Positions 23,573-34,003 are shown, numbered from the stretch's first letter. The stretch is 64,000 nucleotides of DNA from Adiantum capillus-veneris (GCA_014529385.2 CM043971.1:53355209-53419208), one strand, 5' to 3'. Numbers and translations: made by a program. Notes: generated from the sequence alone by a model not told the origin.

Positions 23573-24426
23573 TTACTTAGTTCCTAGATGGCGTACTCCG
23601 GGACGACTGTGTGCATGGGTTGAACAATTGTGTCTATGCATAGCCTTGGTTGGGTTTACCATGCTTTGAAGATCAATGCAGTTCAAACCATTATGTTGTG
23701 CAAGAGTTGGGTCTTGAGTAATTAACTCTAGGGTTTTTGATGTCGTGGTTTTCAGATGCTTTCTTCCAAAGAGCAAATCTTGTAGCTTGTGTGCAAGAGT
23801 TGGGTCTTGAGTAATTAACTCTAGGGTTTTTGATGTCGTGGTTTTCAGATGCTTGTGTGCCCTTTGCTTGATTGTACCATTAGGATGCTTTGGCATGCTG
23901 ATTTCCTGAGCTGTTGGTATCAATAATGATTCCTATTGAGATTTTATCCACCATTGATATCTTTTGTCTTCGACAGAATGGTGTGGTGGAATCTTTTGAG
24001 ACTTAGCTCTCCATTGCTTGATTGGTTTTACGGTTTGCGGAGAAGATAAGTGCTCCTTTTTCTTCCAAATACATTTCGTGTTAGTTTCCTTGCTCGGAGA
24101 TGCTCCTCTTTGTGTTTTGAACCTTGGAACCATCTTCGGTACAGTAGATGATGTTTTGGGCACCCAGATTTGAATCGGCTTGTCCTTAAGTTGTGCTTTT
24201 GATACCCAAATTTGCCTGACTCCTTGCATGCTACTTGTAGCATTTGCTTGTCGATAGGATGGAGAAGATTGATTACTTCGTGGTTTAGTCTGTTGGTAAC
24301 TTTCTTTCCATTCCTCCTTGCTTGGTGCAATTGGAACAATGAGTTGTCCACCTTTAGGTAATAGCTTGAGTTGATTGGTATCTCAATCTGGTACTGCCTT
24401 GTATGTCCGCATCCAGAGGATTCCAA
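23573..24426 (-). pseudogene. Post-protease coding remnant with internal duplication
   Basis: Downstream of the protease-like domain the minus strand reads protein-like sequence (KGGQLIVPIAPSKEEWKE, then QIWVPKTSSTVPKMVPRF) in one frame interrupted by a stop at about 24385. A further frame (23923-23573) contains a repeated peptide, HLKTTTSKTLELITQDPTLA, caused by a DNA duplication. I do not recognise the domain. It may be the C-terminal end of the pol polyprotein of this family. Confidence 0.5.
23699..23853. repeat. Direct repeat of about 62 bp, 93-bp period
   Basis: The segment starting TGCAAGAGTTGGGTCTTGAG is present at 23699-23760 and 23792-23853 without a difference that I can see. The 93-bp period is 31 codons, so the duplication preserved the minus-strand frame. 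Confidence 0.92.
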
Positions 24427-24790
24427 GAATCATTGTATCATTCATGTGTTCATCTGGTAAGCATACAAACTGATGAGGGTATGAACATCGGTGTACTATC
24501 ACATTTAAGTTGACTACTCCCAATGTTGGTGTTGGGTTCTTGTTGCATCTTTTGATAGTCGCTATTCCTGCTGTCAAAGACTGACTTGTTGCTTTCTTGT
24601 ACGTGGAATAACTGACTGCATTTACTCGAGCTCTTGCGTTGACCAATGCATTCGTGCTATGATTGTTCAACTGTACTTTGATGCAAAGGTCCATTCCATC
24701 TAACCATTCATCATTTGTTGAAACTGCATCCTTCTCCAATTCCCATTGTCGGTCATCTATTTCCAGAGTGTTGATAGGAATAGGTATTTG
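24383..24790 (-). pseudogene. Retropepsin-like domain downstream of integrase
   Basis: The minus-strand frame reads LCIKVQLNNHSTNALVNARA, then RVNAVSYSTYKKA, then GVVNLNVIVHRC, then MNDTMILGILWM. This follows the plan of an aspartic protease of retroelement type: a strand, A-L-V-(D-T-G)-A, hydrophobic strands, then ILG-x-W. The active-site triplet is altered (N-A-R in place of D-T/S-G), so it would be inactive. It lies about 40 bp downstream of the integrase C-terminus, whereas the regular protease of this element lies at 33.2-33.5 kb upstream of RT. It could mark a hybrid element, or a duplicated and repurposed protease fold. Confidence 0.6.
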
Positions 24791-24829
24791 TTGAATCTTG
24801 AGAGCAGATTTCCTTTTGAGTACCCAAAG

Positions 24830-26130
24830 TCAAGCTTCTTCTTGGGCTTCATCAATAACGTGCTGTCGTTTTATCTTTATTTGCTTAGCTGCATGCATTC
24901 TTTCTAGCAATTTATTGGTTAGTGGCAAGTTGTACTTCTTTAAACGACATCCACCAATCCAATTAGCCATCGGTTCACCATCTAGGGTGGACAACTTAAA
25001 TGCTCCATTTGGAGATACATCTTCAACGATAAACGTTCCGCTTCTCTTTTTCTTAAACTTGGGAATGTGTTGCTTAAGGGAATAGACTAAAACTAAGTTC
25101 CCTTTTTTGAAGATTTTTGTAATTAGATGGGAATCAAAAAACTGTTTTTGTTTCTGCTTTTGTGCATAGATGTGAGGAGCAGTTAGCCTTTGCTCATCTA
25201 GATTTTCTAAATCTTCAAATCTTTCTAACAGTTCATGTCCAGTCCACTCAAGATTCTTAGCTACCCTTAGTGTCGGCAATAGAAATTCTATTGGCAGTAT
25301 GGCATCAAGATCATAAACAAGGTTAAAGGGTGTAGCATTTAAAGCCGTTTTGAATGAAACTCGATAAGCCCATAGAGCAGCATGGAGATTCATTTCCCAG
25401 TTTGTCCTTCCTAAACTAAACACTTTAGTCAATACCGAGCTAAGAATTTTATTGTATGCTCAGCTTGTGCATTTGCTTGTGGGTGATAGGGAGCTGATTT
25501 GTTATGGATGACCATAAATTCATTAAGCAGATACTCAATTATCTCATTGAGGAAATGAGTTCCCCTATCACTGACTATTTCTATTCGCAGTCTATATGTT
25601 GTGAACACATACTCGTATAAGAATGCAGCAGTGGTTCTACATCATTCTTTTGAGTTGCTTTAGCCTCGGCCCACTTGGTCAAATAGTCTATAGCTACAAT
25701 GATATATTGAGCTTGGGTTCTATAAGCAGACGGCTGTATTGGCCCAACAAAATCTATACCCCATTTTGCGAAAGCTCTAGCCCCCATCATTGGTCTTAAG
25801 GGCATGCTATCTCCATGGGTTGACATTTTTTCTTGTTGACAAGCATCACATCTCCGAACATATTCTTTGGCATCTGCAAAAAGTGTTGGCCACCATATAC
25901 CTGCCATTAAGATTGCTCTTGCAGTGGTCTCACTAGAGAAGTGACCTCCAACTAATTCAACATGTGCTTGTTCTATAGTTGGAATATATTCGTCTTCATT
26001 TGCACAAAGACGTAGATGTTGATCCTTACCTCTTCGATACAATTGGTTTCCAAGAAGAGCATAATCTCTTGCTTCAGTTTCAATTGCTCTTTGAAAGAAG
26101 ACTATATGTCTTGAACTCTTGTGGATTTGT
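24830..26130 (-). pseudogene. Ty3/gypsy integrase, nearly full length
   Basis: In element order: a zinc-binding domain (AHVELVGGHF ... RRCDACQQEK, H-H-C-C complete) at 25970-25800; a core with first Asp in VAIDYLTKWAEAK, second Asp in VSDRGTHF and Glu in NAQAEHTIK, so the D,D,E triad is present; and a C-terminal domain at 25432-24900 (LHAALWAYRVSFKTALNATP, KGNLVLVYSLKQ, SPNGAFKLSTLDGEPM). A frameshift near 25615 and a stop near 25435 break it. Integrase would insert the cDNA copy into the host chromosome. The protein starts near 26130, where the foreign block begins. Confidence 0.9.
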
Positions 26131-26149
26131 ATAGGAATCCTATATGTCT

Positions 26150-26723
26150 TGATTTGTGGATTTGTGAACGCAACACATCATAGGCCATAGGCCGAGTAGG
26201 GAAAGAGGAGAGCGATGGGGAAGCTGTACAAAGCACATGACAGTGGCAGCGTTAATGTGGGTCTCTAGAACCTGTGGGTGCTCTAGCGTGCTTTTGGGAT
26301 GTATTTTACGACATCACCTCCTACACCAAGGACCACATGCCGGTGTGCGGTCCACTATGAACAACACTGGGGATTTTTGTTTTCAAAACATGACAATATT
26401 GCTCACGGGTCCAATGTTTTTTAATCGTTAGATTTCAAACTTGCCTTTAAGAAAATAAAAAAATTTAAATTTACAGGGAGGACGTGCGGTCCAATAGCAA
26501 TCATGTGGTCCAATAGCAGTCGTTGTGTCAAGCTAAAAACAGGCTCGCACCCCTACTGTTATACCCATACGCTCGCTTGTACCCTACGTAGCCACGCCCG
26601 CTTCTGCCTTCTCAGAAGGCCTACACACAAGAAGTTGGCACTGTAGCCGAGAGGTTGCGCAGTAACCGCCCACGCTAGCCTTACATACGCGTGTTGACTT
26701 CTGAGCCTCGTTGGCGCCCTCCA
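26150..26723. other. No gene recognised
   Basis: Mixed-composition sequence without a family match lies between the integrase and the CA tract. Confidence 0.4.
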
Positions 26724-26772
26724 CGTACACACACACACACACACTCACACAACAAACACACACACACACACA
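26724..26772. repeat. (CA)n microsatellite
   Basis: Interrupted CA array. The Cys-Val-rich minus-strand frames across it are artefacts of the repeat. Confidence 0.95.
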
Positions 26773-26879
26773 TGCAATTGCGTCTGCGATTGAACATCAA
26801 TGGAGTACATCGCAATGCTCCATTTACTAAGTAGCGTCTATGTAAAGGTACGGGCCATCGCTTGACCAACTGGGGAGTG

Positions 26880-27052
26880 TTTTTTTTTCCACACACACAG
26901 ATCATGCATCACGACTGGAGAAGGAGGCGCGACATAAAATTTTCGGCTAGCGCAAAAGGGGGTATGTTTCCAGGGTTCTGCTGGCAACCGTTGTAATACC
27001 ATTTGACGAAGGTGACGGTTGCGGCTGATGGCCAGCTTGGTCTTCGTAACTG
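26880..27052 (-). pseudogene. Unrecognised ORF after a GA tract
   Basis: A minus-strand ATG at 27052 opens a frame starting MAVTKTKLAISRNRHLRQMV and running about 57 codons into a purine/CA region. A GA tract lies about 40 bp upstream, the same arrangement as the eL42 and mL53 copies, so it may be the start of another captured transcript. I do not recognise the protein. Confidence 0.35.
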
Positions 27053-27088
27053 CCATGATCGACGGGCGCTCCGTCAAGTTGGCGCGGT

Positions 27089-27107
27089 TCTCTCTCTCTC
27101 TCTCTCT
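27089..27107. repeat. (CT)n tract
   Basis: On the minus strand this is a GA tract lying between the end of the eL42 copy and the next ORF. Confidence 0.9.
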
Positions 27108-27169
27108 TAAAACAGTGCAAAGGTCTTGAGCAAAACTCTTCGATTCATCATGATGCTGCAAAAATTGAC

Positions 27170-27484
27170 CTAGTACATGGCACCCTTGTGCTTCTTGTCA
27201 CCACCAATCTCAAAGTGCTTGCATCGGTTGATTGGATGCTGAGTTACATGCTCGCAGCTCTGACATTGCAACCTTAACACAATTTTCTTTGTAGTCCTAG
27301 CCTTCTTGTGGAAGACCGGCTTTGTTTGGCCACCATAGCTAGATTGCTACCTATCATAACACCCCTTTCCTTGCACATAGAGAATGTCCTTGCCCTTCTT
27401 GTATTGAGTCACCTTATGCAAGGTGTGCTTCTTGCAGTCCTTGCCCTTGCAAAAGGACTTCTTCGTCTTTTGAACGTTCACCAT
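27170..27484 (-). pseudogene. eL42: Ribosomal protein eL42 (L36a/L44) retrocopy, one nonsense codon
   Basis: The minus strand reads [68 protein letters not shown] and [13 protein letters not shown], ending in TAG after 104 codons. Cytosolic eL42 is about this length, so the copy is full length. The zinc-binding Cys pairs of the family (CKGKDC and CQSC, with the later C) are kept. One internal TAG replaces a codon after CYDR. There is no intron, while plant eL42 genes usually have them, so a processed copy is likely. Upstream on the same strand lie a short leader, a GA tract of about 135 bp and a 16-bp GC palindrome. Confidence 0.92.
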
Positions 27485-27538
27485 GGCCGCTGGTTTGCTG
27501 AAGTAGCATTGACGATCGGAAGGAGATGAGAAGAGCGC

Positions 27539-27672
<134 letters not shown>

Positions 27673-27676
27673 GCAC

Positions 27677-27692
27677 CGCGCGCCGGCGCGCG
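27677..27692. repeat. 16-bp GC palindrome, copy 1
   Basis: CGCGCGCCGGCGCGCG is fully self-complementary. It is followed by CCCTTAAAGG and then AAAAAACTTTTT. The same palindrome and flanks occur at 28280-28295, so a longer unit of about 70 bp has been duplicated. Confidence 0.9.
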
Positions 27693-27954
27693 CCCTTAAA
27701 GGAAGTTCGAAAAAACTTTTTCCCAAAAACTTGGCAAACCGACATACATGACTGACAAGATATTGGAAACCATCACAATCACGGCTAAGGTTTCAACTTC
27801 CAGATCAACTAAGGATCATATTAATCCAAATTTAACTTCTAAGTTTCTAAGAGGGTGGAAAGTAAGATCTTTCCTTCAAAACTCTTCAAAAATCAGAACA
27901 TTGCCTTTATATATTCGCTATTTTATGAATTGGCGAACCTTCACACATTCATTT

Positions 27955-28266
27955 TGTGAGGAATTGCAGCCATTTATCATCATTATCATCATCATCATCT
28001 ACAAGACCCCACATTGCTAGAAACTTTAGCATCTCATTGCCATCACCCCTGCCTAAAACCACACATGCAATGCCCACGTACTTGTATTGAAGTCTGAGAG
28101 CCAAGTAATGAGAATACACCATACAATTATCCCCTAGGCAAAACATGACAAATCCAGGAGAACTTGCTCAATCAATAAATGCTGTGGGAGAAAATCTCTC
28201 TGCAAATGTGCATCAAAGGCTACATTCTTACTATAAGCATCGTTCAATGTTGTGAGCAACCATGAT
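27955..28266 (-). pseudogene. Unrecognised ORF remnant after a GA tract
   Basis: After a short GA tract and palindrome the minus strand has an ATG at about 28266. Two frames then alternate, giving DAHLQRDFLPQHLLIEQVLL and, in the other frame, HYLALRLQYKYVGIACVV, then GRGDGNEMLKFLAMWGLVDD and an Asp-rich end. Residue composition and the change of frame suggest a frameshifted gene copy. I could not name the protein. An ATC repeat (about 27974-27997) encodes the Asp run. Confidence 0.4.
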
Positions 28267-28279
28267 CTCTCTCTAGCAC

Positions 28280-28295
28280 CGCGCGCCGGCGCGCG
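28280..28295. repeat. 16-bp GC palindrome, copy 2
   Basis: Identical to 27677-27692, with the shared flank (CCCTTAAAGG, AAAAACTTTTT, GGCAAACCGACAT). On the minus strand it lies between module M and a GA tract. Confidence 0.9.
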
Positions 28296-28359
28296 CCCTT
28301 AAAGGGAGTTCAACACGAAAAAAACTTTTTCTGGCAAACCGACATATTGTGAAACAACA

Positions 28360-28505
28360 AAGGTAAATTGATAAAATTTGAAGGTTTTTACACCCAATTA
28401 CAATATTTTTTTCAAATTTTGTAGGTTTTCTCACCTTCAAAAATAAAATTTAGAGGTAAATTTAAAAAAAAATTTGTAGGTGGGATTACACTAAACCTAG
28501 GTTTT
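28360..28505 (-). repeat. Dispersed module M, copy 2
   Basis: On the minus strand it reads AACCTAGGTTTAGTGTAATC, CCACCTACAAATTT, TTTACCTCTAAATTTTA, GAAAACCTAC and AAAACCTTCAAA in order. It is very similar to 29366-29230. It lies upstream of the GC palindrome, a GA tract and the unrecognised ORF at 28266. Confidence 0.8.
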
Positions 28506-28609
28506 GTTCGAGCACTCGAGTTCAAGTCTTGAGAAAACACAAGACTCTCCTCGATCTTTACGGTCTCTTAGAATAGTTTCCTGCGAAGTTAAAACTTCTT
28601 GTTCTTCTC

Positions 28610-28722
28610 CTCTTTCTCCCTCCCTCCCTCTCTCTCTTTCGCTCTCTCTCTCTCACTCTCTCTCTCCACGCACCGGCGTACACTTGTGAAGGCAGCCCAA
28701 AGCCCTGTTCAAATGAACTGGT

Positions 28723-28760
<38 letters not shown>
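28610..28760. repeat. (CT)n tracts with GC-rich core
   Basis: Imperfect CT tracts at about 28615-28665 and 28725-28758 flank a short GC-rich segment (CACGCACCGGCGTACAC), a shorter relative in layout of the neighbouring palindromes. Confidence 0.85.
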
Positions 28761-28761
<1 letters not shown>

Positions 28762-28799
28762 CCAAAGGTTGCATTAGAGACATTCATGTCTTACATAGC

Positions 28800-29170
28800 A
28801 CAAAATAGAATTGGCGATTTGGCCTACGTATGGAGTATTCTTGACAAGTACAACCTCTTCAAGAGGGATGATGACAAGTCAAGGGATGACAACCTCCTTG
28901 AACATTTCCTCGGTTTCAATGGCTTGCAACAACTGCTTAAGGATGGATTTGTGGATGTCTTGAGCATGGAGGACTAAGCCATCAAGGCTGATCTCCTCCT
29001 TGCTGTTAGTGTAAGTAGTAGACACAAGGGGAGGGGTCTTGTTTGTACGGTGCTTGATGAGAATTTGGCACTTGGGGTTGCTGGAGTTGCGCTAGAAATT
29101 CCATGACTAATGCAGAACTCACATCAAAGGCGTTGAACTCGATCTTTACCTTGCTTAAATGCTTCAACAT
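28800..29170 (-). pseudogene. MRPL53: Mitochondrial ribosomal protein mL53 retrocopy, frameshifted
   Basis: The ATG at 29170 opens MLKHLSKVKIEFNAFD and EFLAQ, a plant mL53 N-terminus. After a one-base shift the next frame reads NPKCQILIKHRTNKTPPLVS, then YTNSKEEISLDG, HAQDIHKSIL and ETEEMFKE, then a TGA and VIIPLEEV. mL53 is a large-subunit protein of the mitochondrial ribosome. About 120 codons without an intron cover most of the family length. A GA tract runs up to the start codon, and upstream of it lie a GC-rich dyad and module M. The frameshift and stop make it a pseudogene. Confidence 0.85.
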
Positions 29171-29211
29171 CTCTTTCTCTCTCTCTCCCTCCCTCTCTCT
29201 CTCTCTCTCTC
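29171..29211. repeat. (CT)n tract before mL53 start codon
   Basis: On the minus strand this GA tract ends directly at the start codon of the mL53 copy. Confidence 0.9.
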
Positions 29212-29229
29212 AGCGCACGACACTGACGT

Positions 29230-29366
29230 GCACCTTTTGAAGGTTTTCACACTAAATTACACTACATTTCTCCAAAATTTGTAGGTTTTCTTACCCTCAA
29301 ATCTAAAATTTAGAGGTAAATCTTAAAATTTTAGGTGGGATCACACTTAACCTAGGTTTTCTGAGC
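29230..29366 (-). repeat. Dispersed module M, copy 3
   Basis: On the minus strand it reads AACCTAGGTTAAGTGTGATC, CCACCTAAAATTTTAA, GATTTACCTCTAAATTTTAG, GAAAACCTAC and GTGAAAACCTTCAAAAG. It is clearly the same unit as 28505-28360 and lies upstream of the mL53 copy. Confidence 0.8.
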
Positions 29367-29369
29367 ATT

Positions 29370-30240
29370 AACTATAAATGAATCATCTTATGTCCTGTGC
29401 AAACCGAAGCTCTCTCACAAATCTTGCCCACTCTCAAGGTACTCTTTTCCTTTTACATGAACCAAGTGCTCCACAACCCTAAGGAAACAAAATTCACAGT
29501 TGAGACATTTTATTGGGTCAGAGTAGTTTCAATCAAAATTGTGTTAATTGATTGGACATATTTATTTATTTTTTTTAAAATAAAATATTTAAGCGTCTTC
29601 AAAATTAGAATCTTGCATTTTAAAAATTGGTTTATATTTTTATGTATTTTAGTGTCTTTAAAATTTAGGATCAGTAAAGCATTTTAGTGTTTTGGACGAT
29701 TTAGAACTCCAATAATCCATCTTGATCGAGCCTGCAATCAAGAATGATTAGGGACATAACCATTTATGGACCAGAGCATGGCCACAAGCTTATTTATATG
29801 AATTTGCTATAGCAGACGTGGCAATGGTCATGCTTCCGAGTGTTAAGTGTAATTTCTACCTTAAAGGGGCAAAGACGAGCAATGCCCGTGGTATGCAAGT
29901 TCTTGCCTAGAGATTATTAAAGAAATGATCTGTTGCCTTGGATGCTAGAAATTTGGTCAGTCTCACCCATTCATCGATGGCAAAAAAGGGTTTACAAAGT
30001 CGATGACAAAAATGGGTTTGCAAAGTCAATGTAAGATGACATGTTTTGGGATTCTACAAAATCAAACAAGCATATGTGTGCAATTATAATGATGGCTTAC
30101 ATGATATTAAGCACCGAGTTGTCACACCATGTTTTTGGGGTTGCAAAAAATACATCCCATCCCGTTTGAACCCCATGGGGGTTGTGGAGGGTTATGTTTG
30201 GTTTTGCATTTACTTTGCTACATTATCCTCTATAGAGTCA
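29370..30240. other. AT-rich, no gene recognised
   Basis: Frames here are short or AT-driven. The sequence returns to retroelement coding at about 30300. Confidence 0.45.
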
Positions 30241-30299
30241 CTATTGAGGTCTTGATCTTGATTTTTTTATTTTATATACTCGCTTGGTTACTTGTTCGC

Positions 30300-31150
30300 T
30301 CGGAAGTACTCGCTCGAGGATTGGGATTCCTCGTTTGTAACATTGAGGACAATTTTTCACAAAAGAATGAACATCACTCCTCATAGTTGTCCAAAATACT
30401 CCAAGTCTCAAGATTCGTCGCATAGTTTGATCTTCTGCAAAGTGAATTCCTACTATGGTAATATGTGCTTGACTTAGGTATTGGGTTTTGTCTTTAGGAT
30501 TAATGCATAAAAGAAATATTCCATCCCGATTTCTATTGTATAGCCTTCCATCTAGTAATTCATACATAGCCGATTGCTCAATTAATCCGATTGTAATAGC
30601 AAGTGGTATTTGCAAATCCACTTGAGCTATTGTCATCAATGATACCATATTTTCCGACCATCAAGGTAACATTTCCACAAAGAATAAATATGCATCTAGT
30701 AGATCATCGTCTACTCCTTTAGGCGGTTCTCCTGAAACAATCTTTGACAAATGATCTGCTCTTTGATGTGTAGTACCCTTTTTCACAACTACAATGAAAT
30801 CAAATTCCAGAAGAATGATGAACCATCTCACTATTCTTCCTATGTTGCTTGGCTTGTTGACCAAGTATAATAAGGCTTGGTGGTCCACAAAGAACACAAA
30901 TTTGTTTGCTAATAGGTAATGTCTATACTTTTTTACGGCATAAATCATTCCTAGTCCTTCCCTCTTGGTGGTGGTATAGTTCTTTTCTGCCATGTTCAAC
31001 TGTCGGCTAGCATAGAAATAGGAAAATCAATTTTCCGATCTTCAAGTTGAGCTAGTATACATCCGATGGAAAAATTGGAAGCATCTACATGTATGTGGAA
31101 TATCTTATTCCAATTTGGTGCTTTCAATATTGGAGCTAAAGTGAGAGCTT
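30300..31150 (-). pseudogene. Ty3/gypsy RNase H and integrase zinc domain
   Basis: RNase H runs from about 31150 (IFHIHVDASNFSIGCILAQ) through MAEKNYTTTKREGLGMIYAV, KYRHYLLANKFVFFVDHQAL to TTHQRADHLSKI. It is followed by an integrase N-terminal domain at 30560-30320 (AHITIVGIHF ... NCPQC, H-H-C-C complete). Coding ends shortly after CPQC, where the foreign block starts, so no integrase core follows. A stop near 30660 and a frameshift near 30998 break the reading. Confidence 0.88.
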
Positions 31151-32040
31151 GCTTAAACTTCATGAAGGATTCTTCACACTCATCAGTCCATTCAAAGTGT
31201 GTAATCAAGCTGTACATGGGTTTTGCAATTATAGCGTACATGTAAATAAACCGTCTGTAATAACCACAATATCCCATGAAGGCTTGAACCCCCTTGACTG
31301 TTGTCGGTCTAGGCAAATTAGCAATAACATGAATTTTATCCATATCAGTAGCTATGCCATTTTTAGACACTATATGTCCAATATTTTTCCTTGTCTACCC
31401 ATAAATGTGCACTTTTCAAGATTTAAGCAAATCCTATAAAGTCTACATTTCACGAATACTTTTTGAGGTGTTCAAAATGATCGTCCTGGATTGATGAATG
31501 TACGCATAGATCATCCATATATTTCTAAGAAATTCCTATATTCTTTGAAATCATAGCTCATCAATCTTTGAAAGGTGGAAGGAGCATTAGTTAACCCAAA
31601 AGGCATAACCCGATAGGCAAGAATACCCCATTCCGTTGCAAAGGCAGTTTTATGCTGATCTTTTGGGTCAACCAAAAGTTGATTGTATCCCGAAAAGCCA
31701 TCTAAAAAGCTGTAAGCCTCTTTACTTGCAACTCGTTCTAAAACATGCTCAGTGATAGGAAGAGGAAAAGTTGTCTCCCTTATTCACCTTCTTGAGGTTG
31801 ACACAAACCCGTAGTTTCCATTCTTCTTGGGTACTACCACAATTGGAGACACCCAATCTGTGTGTTCAATTTCATAAATGAATTTGGCTTCCTTTAATTT
31901 TTCACTCTCTTCTTTGATCTTTCTGGCAAATGTCTCATTATATGTGTATGGCCTTTGTCTACTTGGTTTTGGATCATCTCTCATGGGTATGGTATGTTGT
32001 CAGATTTTTGGATCAACACCCTTGAGATCCTTATAAGACC
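31000..32040 (-). pseudogene. Ty3/gypsy reverse transcriptase
   Basis: In element order: DIFAWSYKDLKGVDP (typical pre-RT motif), QRPYTYNETFARKIKEESEK, DWVSPIVVVPKKNG, SFLDGFSGYNQLLVDPKDQH, FATEWGILAYRVMPFGLTNA, PSTFQRLM, and the catalytic YMDD at 31521-31510. The catalytic residues are intact, but frameshifts near 31790 and 31440 and stops make it non-functional as it stands. It would copy the element RNA into DNA using the tRNA primer paired at the PBS. Confidence 0.92.
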
Positions 32041-32059
32041 AAGCAAAGATGTCTCGGTA

Positions 32060-32458
32060 TTATTTCAGTAAGATTAACAACAACCCTTCTTCTGCTTCTG
32101 TCAGGTCATTTGCAATGTAGGGAGGTCTAGGCTCTTCTTTTGGTTCGGCTAGATCTATCTCTTTTGCATTTTCAGGTCCTTCATAGGACTTGCCCTGTTT
32201 TCGTAGTTCCCTATCAGGTTGTTTGATTATGATCTTTCGGTCTTGGAGAGTATATTTCTTGTAATGGGATGGAACACTCATTACATTTGTACCATCCTCT
32301 TTTGTGGTTTCCGTTTCGATTGTATATATCTTCTTTATAGATTTTTTCAACTCTTGATACTTCTTTTTTCGCTCAACTCGTGTCATGATTGAACCCTTGT
32401 CCTGTTTTTTAGGTTTTGCTTGAGTTTCCTTTCTCGTTTTTCTCAATATTTTTGTCAT
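32060..32458 (-). pseudogene. Protease-RT linker of gypsy pol
   Basis: A 132-residue open stretch, rich in Lys and Glu, ends in PPYIANDLTEAEEGLLLILL. This is the usual lead into the RT of Athila/Tat-type polyproteins and reaches the RT domain after one stop codon. Confidence 0.75.
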
Positions 32459-33099
32459 TTCATGTTCTTCGTTTTAAGGATATCTACCAGTGATTTTGTC
32501 CTTCACAGAATCATGTGCATCTATCTCCATCAAGAACTGTGTTCTACTGGAGACTGATGGCAGAGGTCTAGCTTTCACGTTTTTGGTGTCTCTTTTTTGT
32601 CTTTACCATTTCTATCTTCTTGGTTTCTGGTTAGGAAAGTCAAAAAACTTTTCCTCGCCTCCGTTTATGAGTAACTTAGCTCTCACAGGTTCTTTTTCCG
32701 ACCCCGAATGATCTGTGGTAGTTGAGTGTTCTTCTAAATCATCTGTTGCATCATAATAGAAGTCTAAAAAGACTTGTTATCCTTGCATTCCAAAATTTTT
32801 TCTTCAATGTGGAGGGTTGAGTTCATTTGGATGGGAATTATGTCGTAGCCGTCCTCATTGCAAAATTGAGTAGGCATAGACGTATTTACACATACATCCA
32901 TTGTTGCTAAAATTTGAGTCCATTCAAATGGCTGAAACAAATGCTTTGGAAAGGGTTAAGGTACATAGGCTTCGTCTATGCAATCCCTTTCTAAGATACA
33001 TTCTTCTCGTTTTAAACTCCCGTTTTCTAAATCTCCGCATATCCAAATAGGAGTGTCTTTGTTCAACTAAGTTGCTTAGTTTCAGCTGAAGAGATTGAA

Positions 33100-33920
33100 T
33101 CGAATTCTTGTATGGTTATTTTCATGACGTCCCTATAAGTGTGATTTTTTAGATTAACCCTCGTTATTGATCCCACTTGCTTCAAGTACAGACAATTGTT
33201 TTCCCAATCTTGGATGAGTTGTACTTGTCACATGAAAGGTCTCCCCAAAATGATTTCATAATTGAGTTTCTTCCCAAAGTCTACTATGGCAAAAGTGTAT
33301 TGATATTCAATCCCACAGGAATTAACTATCACTTTTTCAAGCAGTCCTAAGGGTCTTTCGATATGTCCATCAACCAATTGGAATTTCATTTGAGTTTATC
33401 TAATGGATGATTGTCCCCAAGATTCCCATATCGCTTTCGTGGCTATGGCTATGCCTACCCCACTATCTAGTATTGCCCTAGTTTCTATATCATTATACCT
33501 CACTGGAAGGGTCGTGTTTCCTTCTCCTCTTCATAGTATTCTCCGACTTTGTTTATTGGAACATATCAAATCTCTTTGTTATCCATTTCGTGTTTCAATT
33601 TTCCCAAATTTTTTGCGATTAGCCCCGTTATTCCCACCTTCTCTAGAGTTTTTTGTAGATCATTCCATAAATATGGTATGATTTTTAACAGTTCTCCTAA
33701 AGTAAGAGTGCATTGGATGGGTGTAGACATGATTGAATGGATGTTGTCTACTTCTAGGGTCTGTTCTGCTCTCTTTACTTGAGTGGTCTTACACACTATG
33801 GATTCATCTTCATTATCTCCGAAGTAAGAGGGTAATGTTTTCAAGGTCAATGGTTTAGACATTCCCGAAGCTTCCGATCCGCAATCTCGATACAAGGATT
33901 GTACATCCATGTCCATATCA
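33100..33920 (-). pseudogene. Gypsy aspartic protease region
   Basis: The minus strand reads a pre-protease helix-rich segment (CTLTLGELLKIIPYLWNDLQ), then RAILDSGVGIAIATKAIWES with the D-S-G active site, then IILGRPFM, the second conserved retropepsin motif. The protease would cut the gag-pol polyprotein. Stops, one directly after GRPFM, disable it. 32.46-33.1 kb continues as degraded polyprotein linker. Confidence 0.85.
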
Positions 33921-34003
33921 GGAGGTAGATTTTCTAACCAAACTTCCTCTATAGGAGCCGACTTCAGAGTTAAAATCCCATCATTAATCTCTCTAACTTT
34001 TTT

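Noticed and set aside
28786..28977. 63-codon plus-strand ORF with good codon look
   Set aside because: It is the complement of the mL53 copy, whose minus-strand reading has a clear family match.
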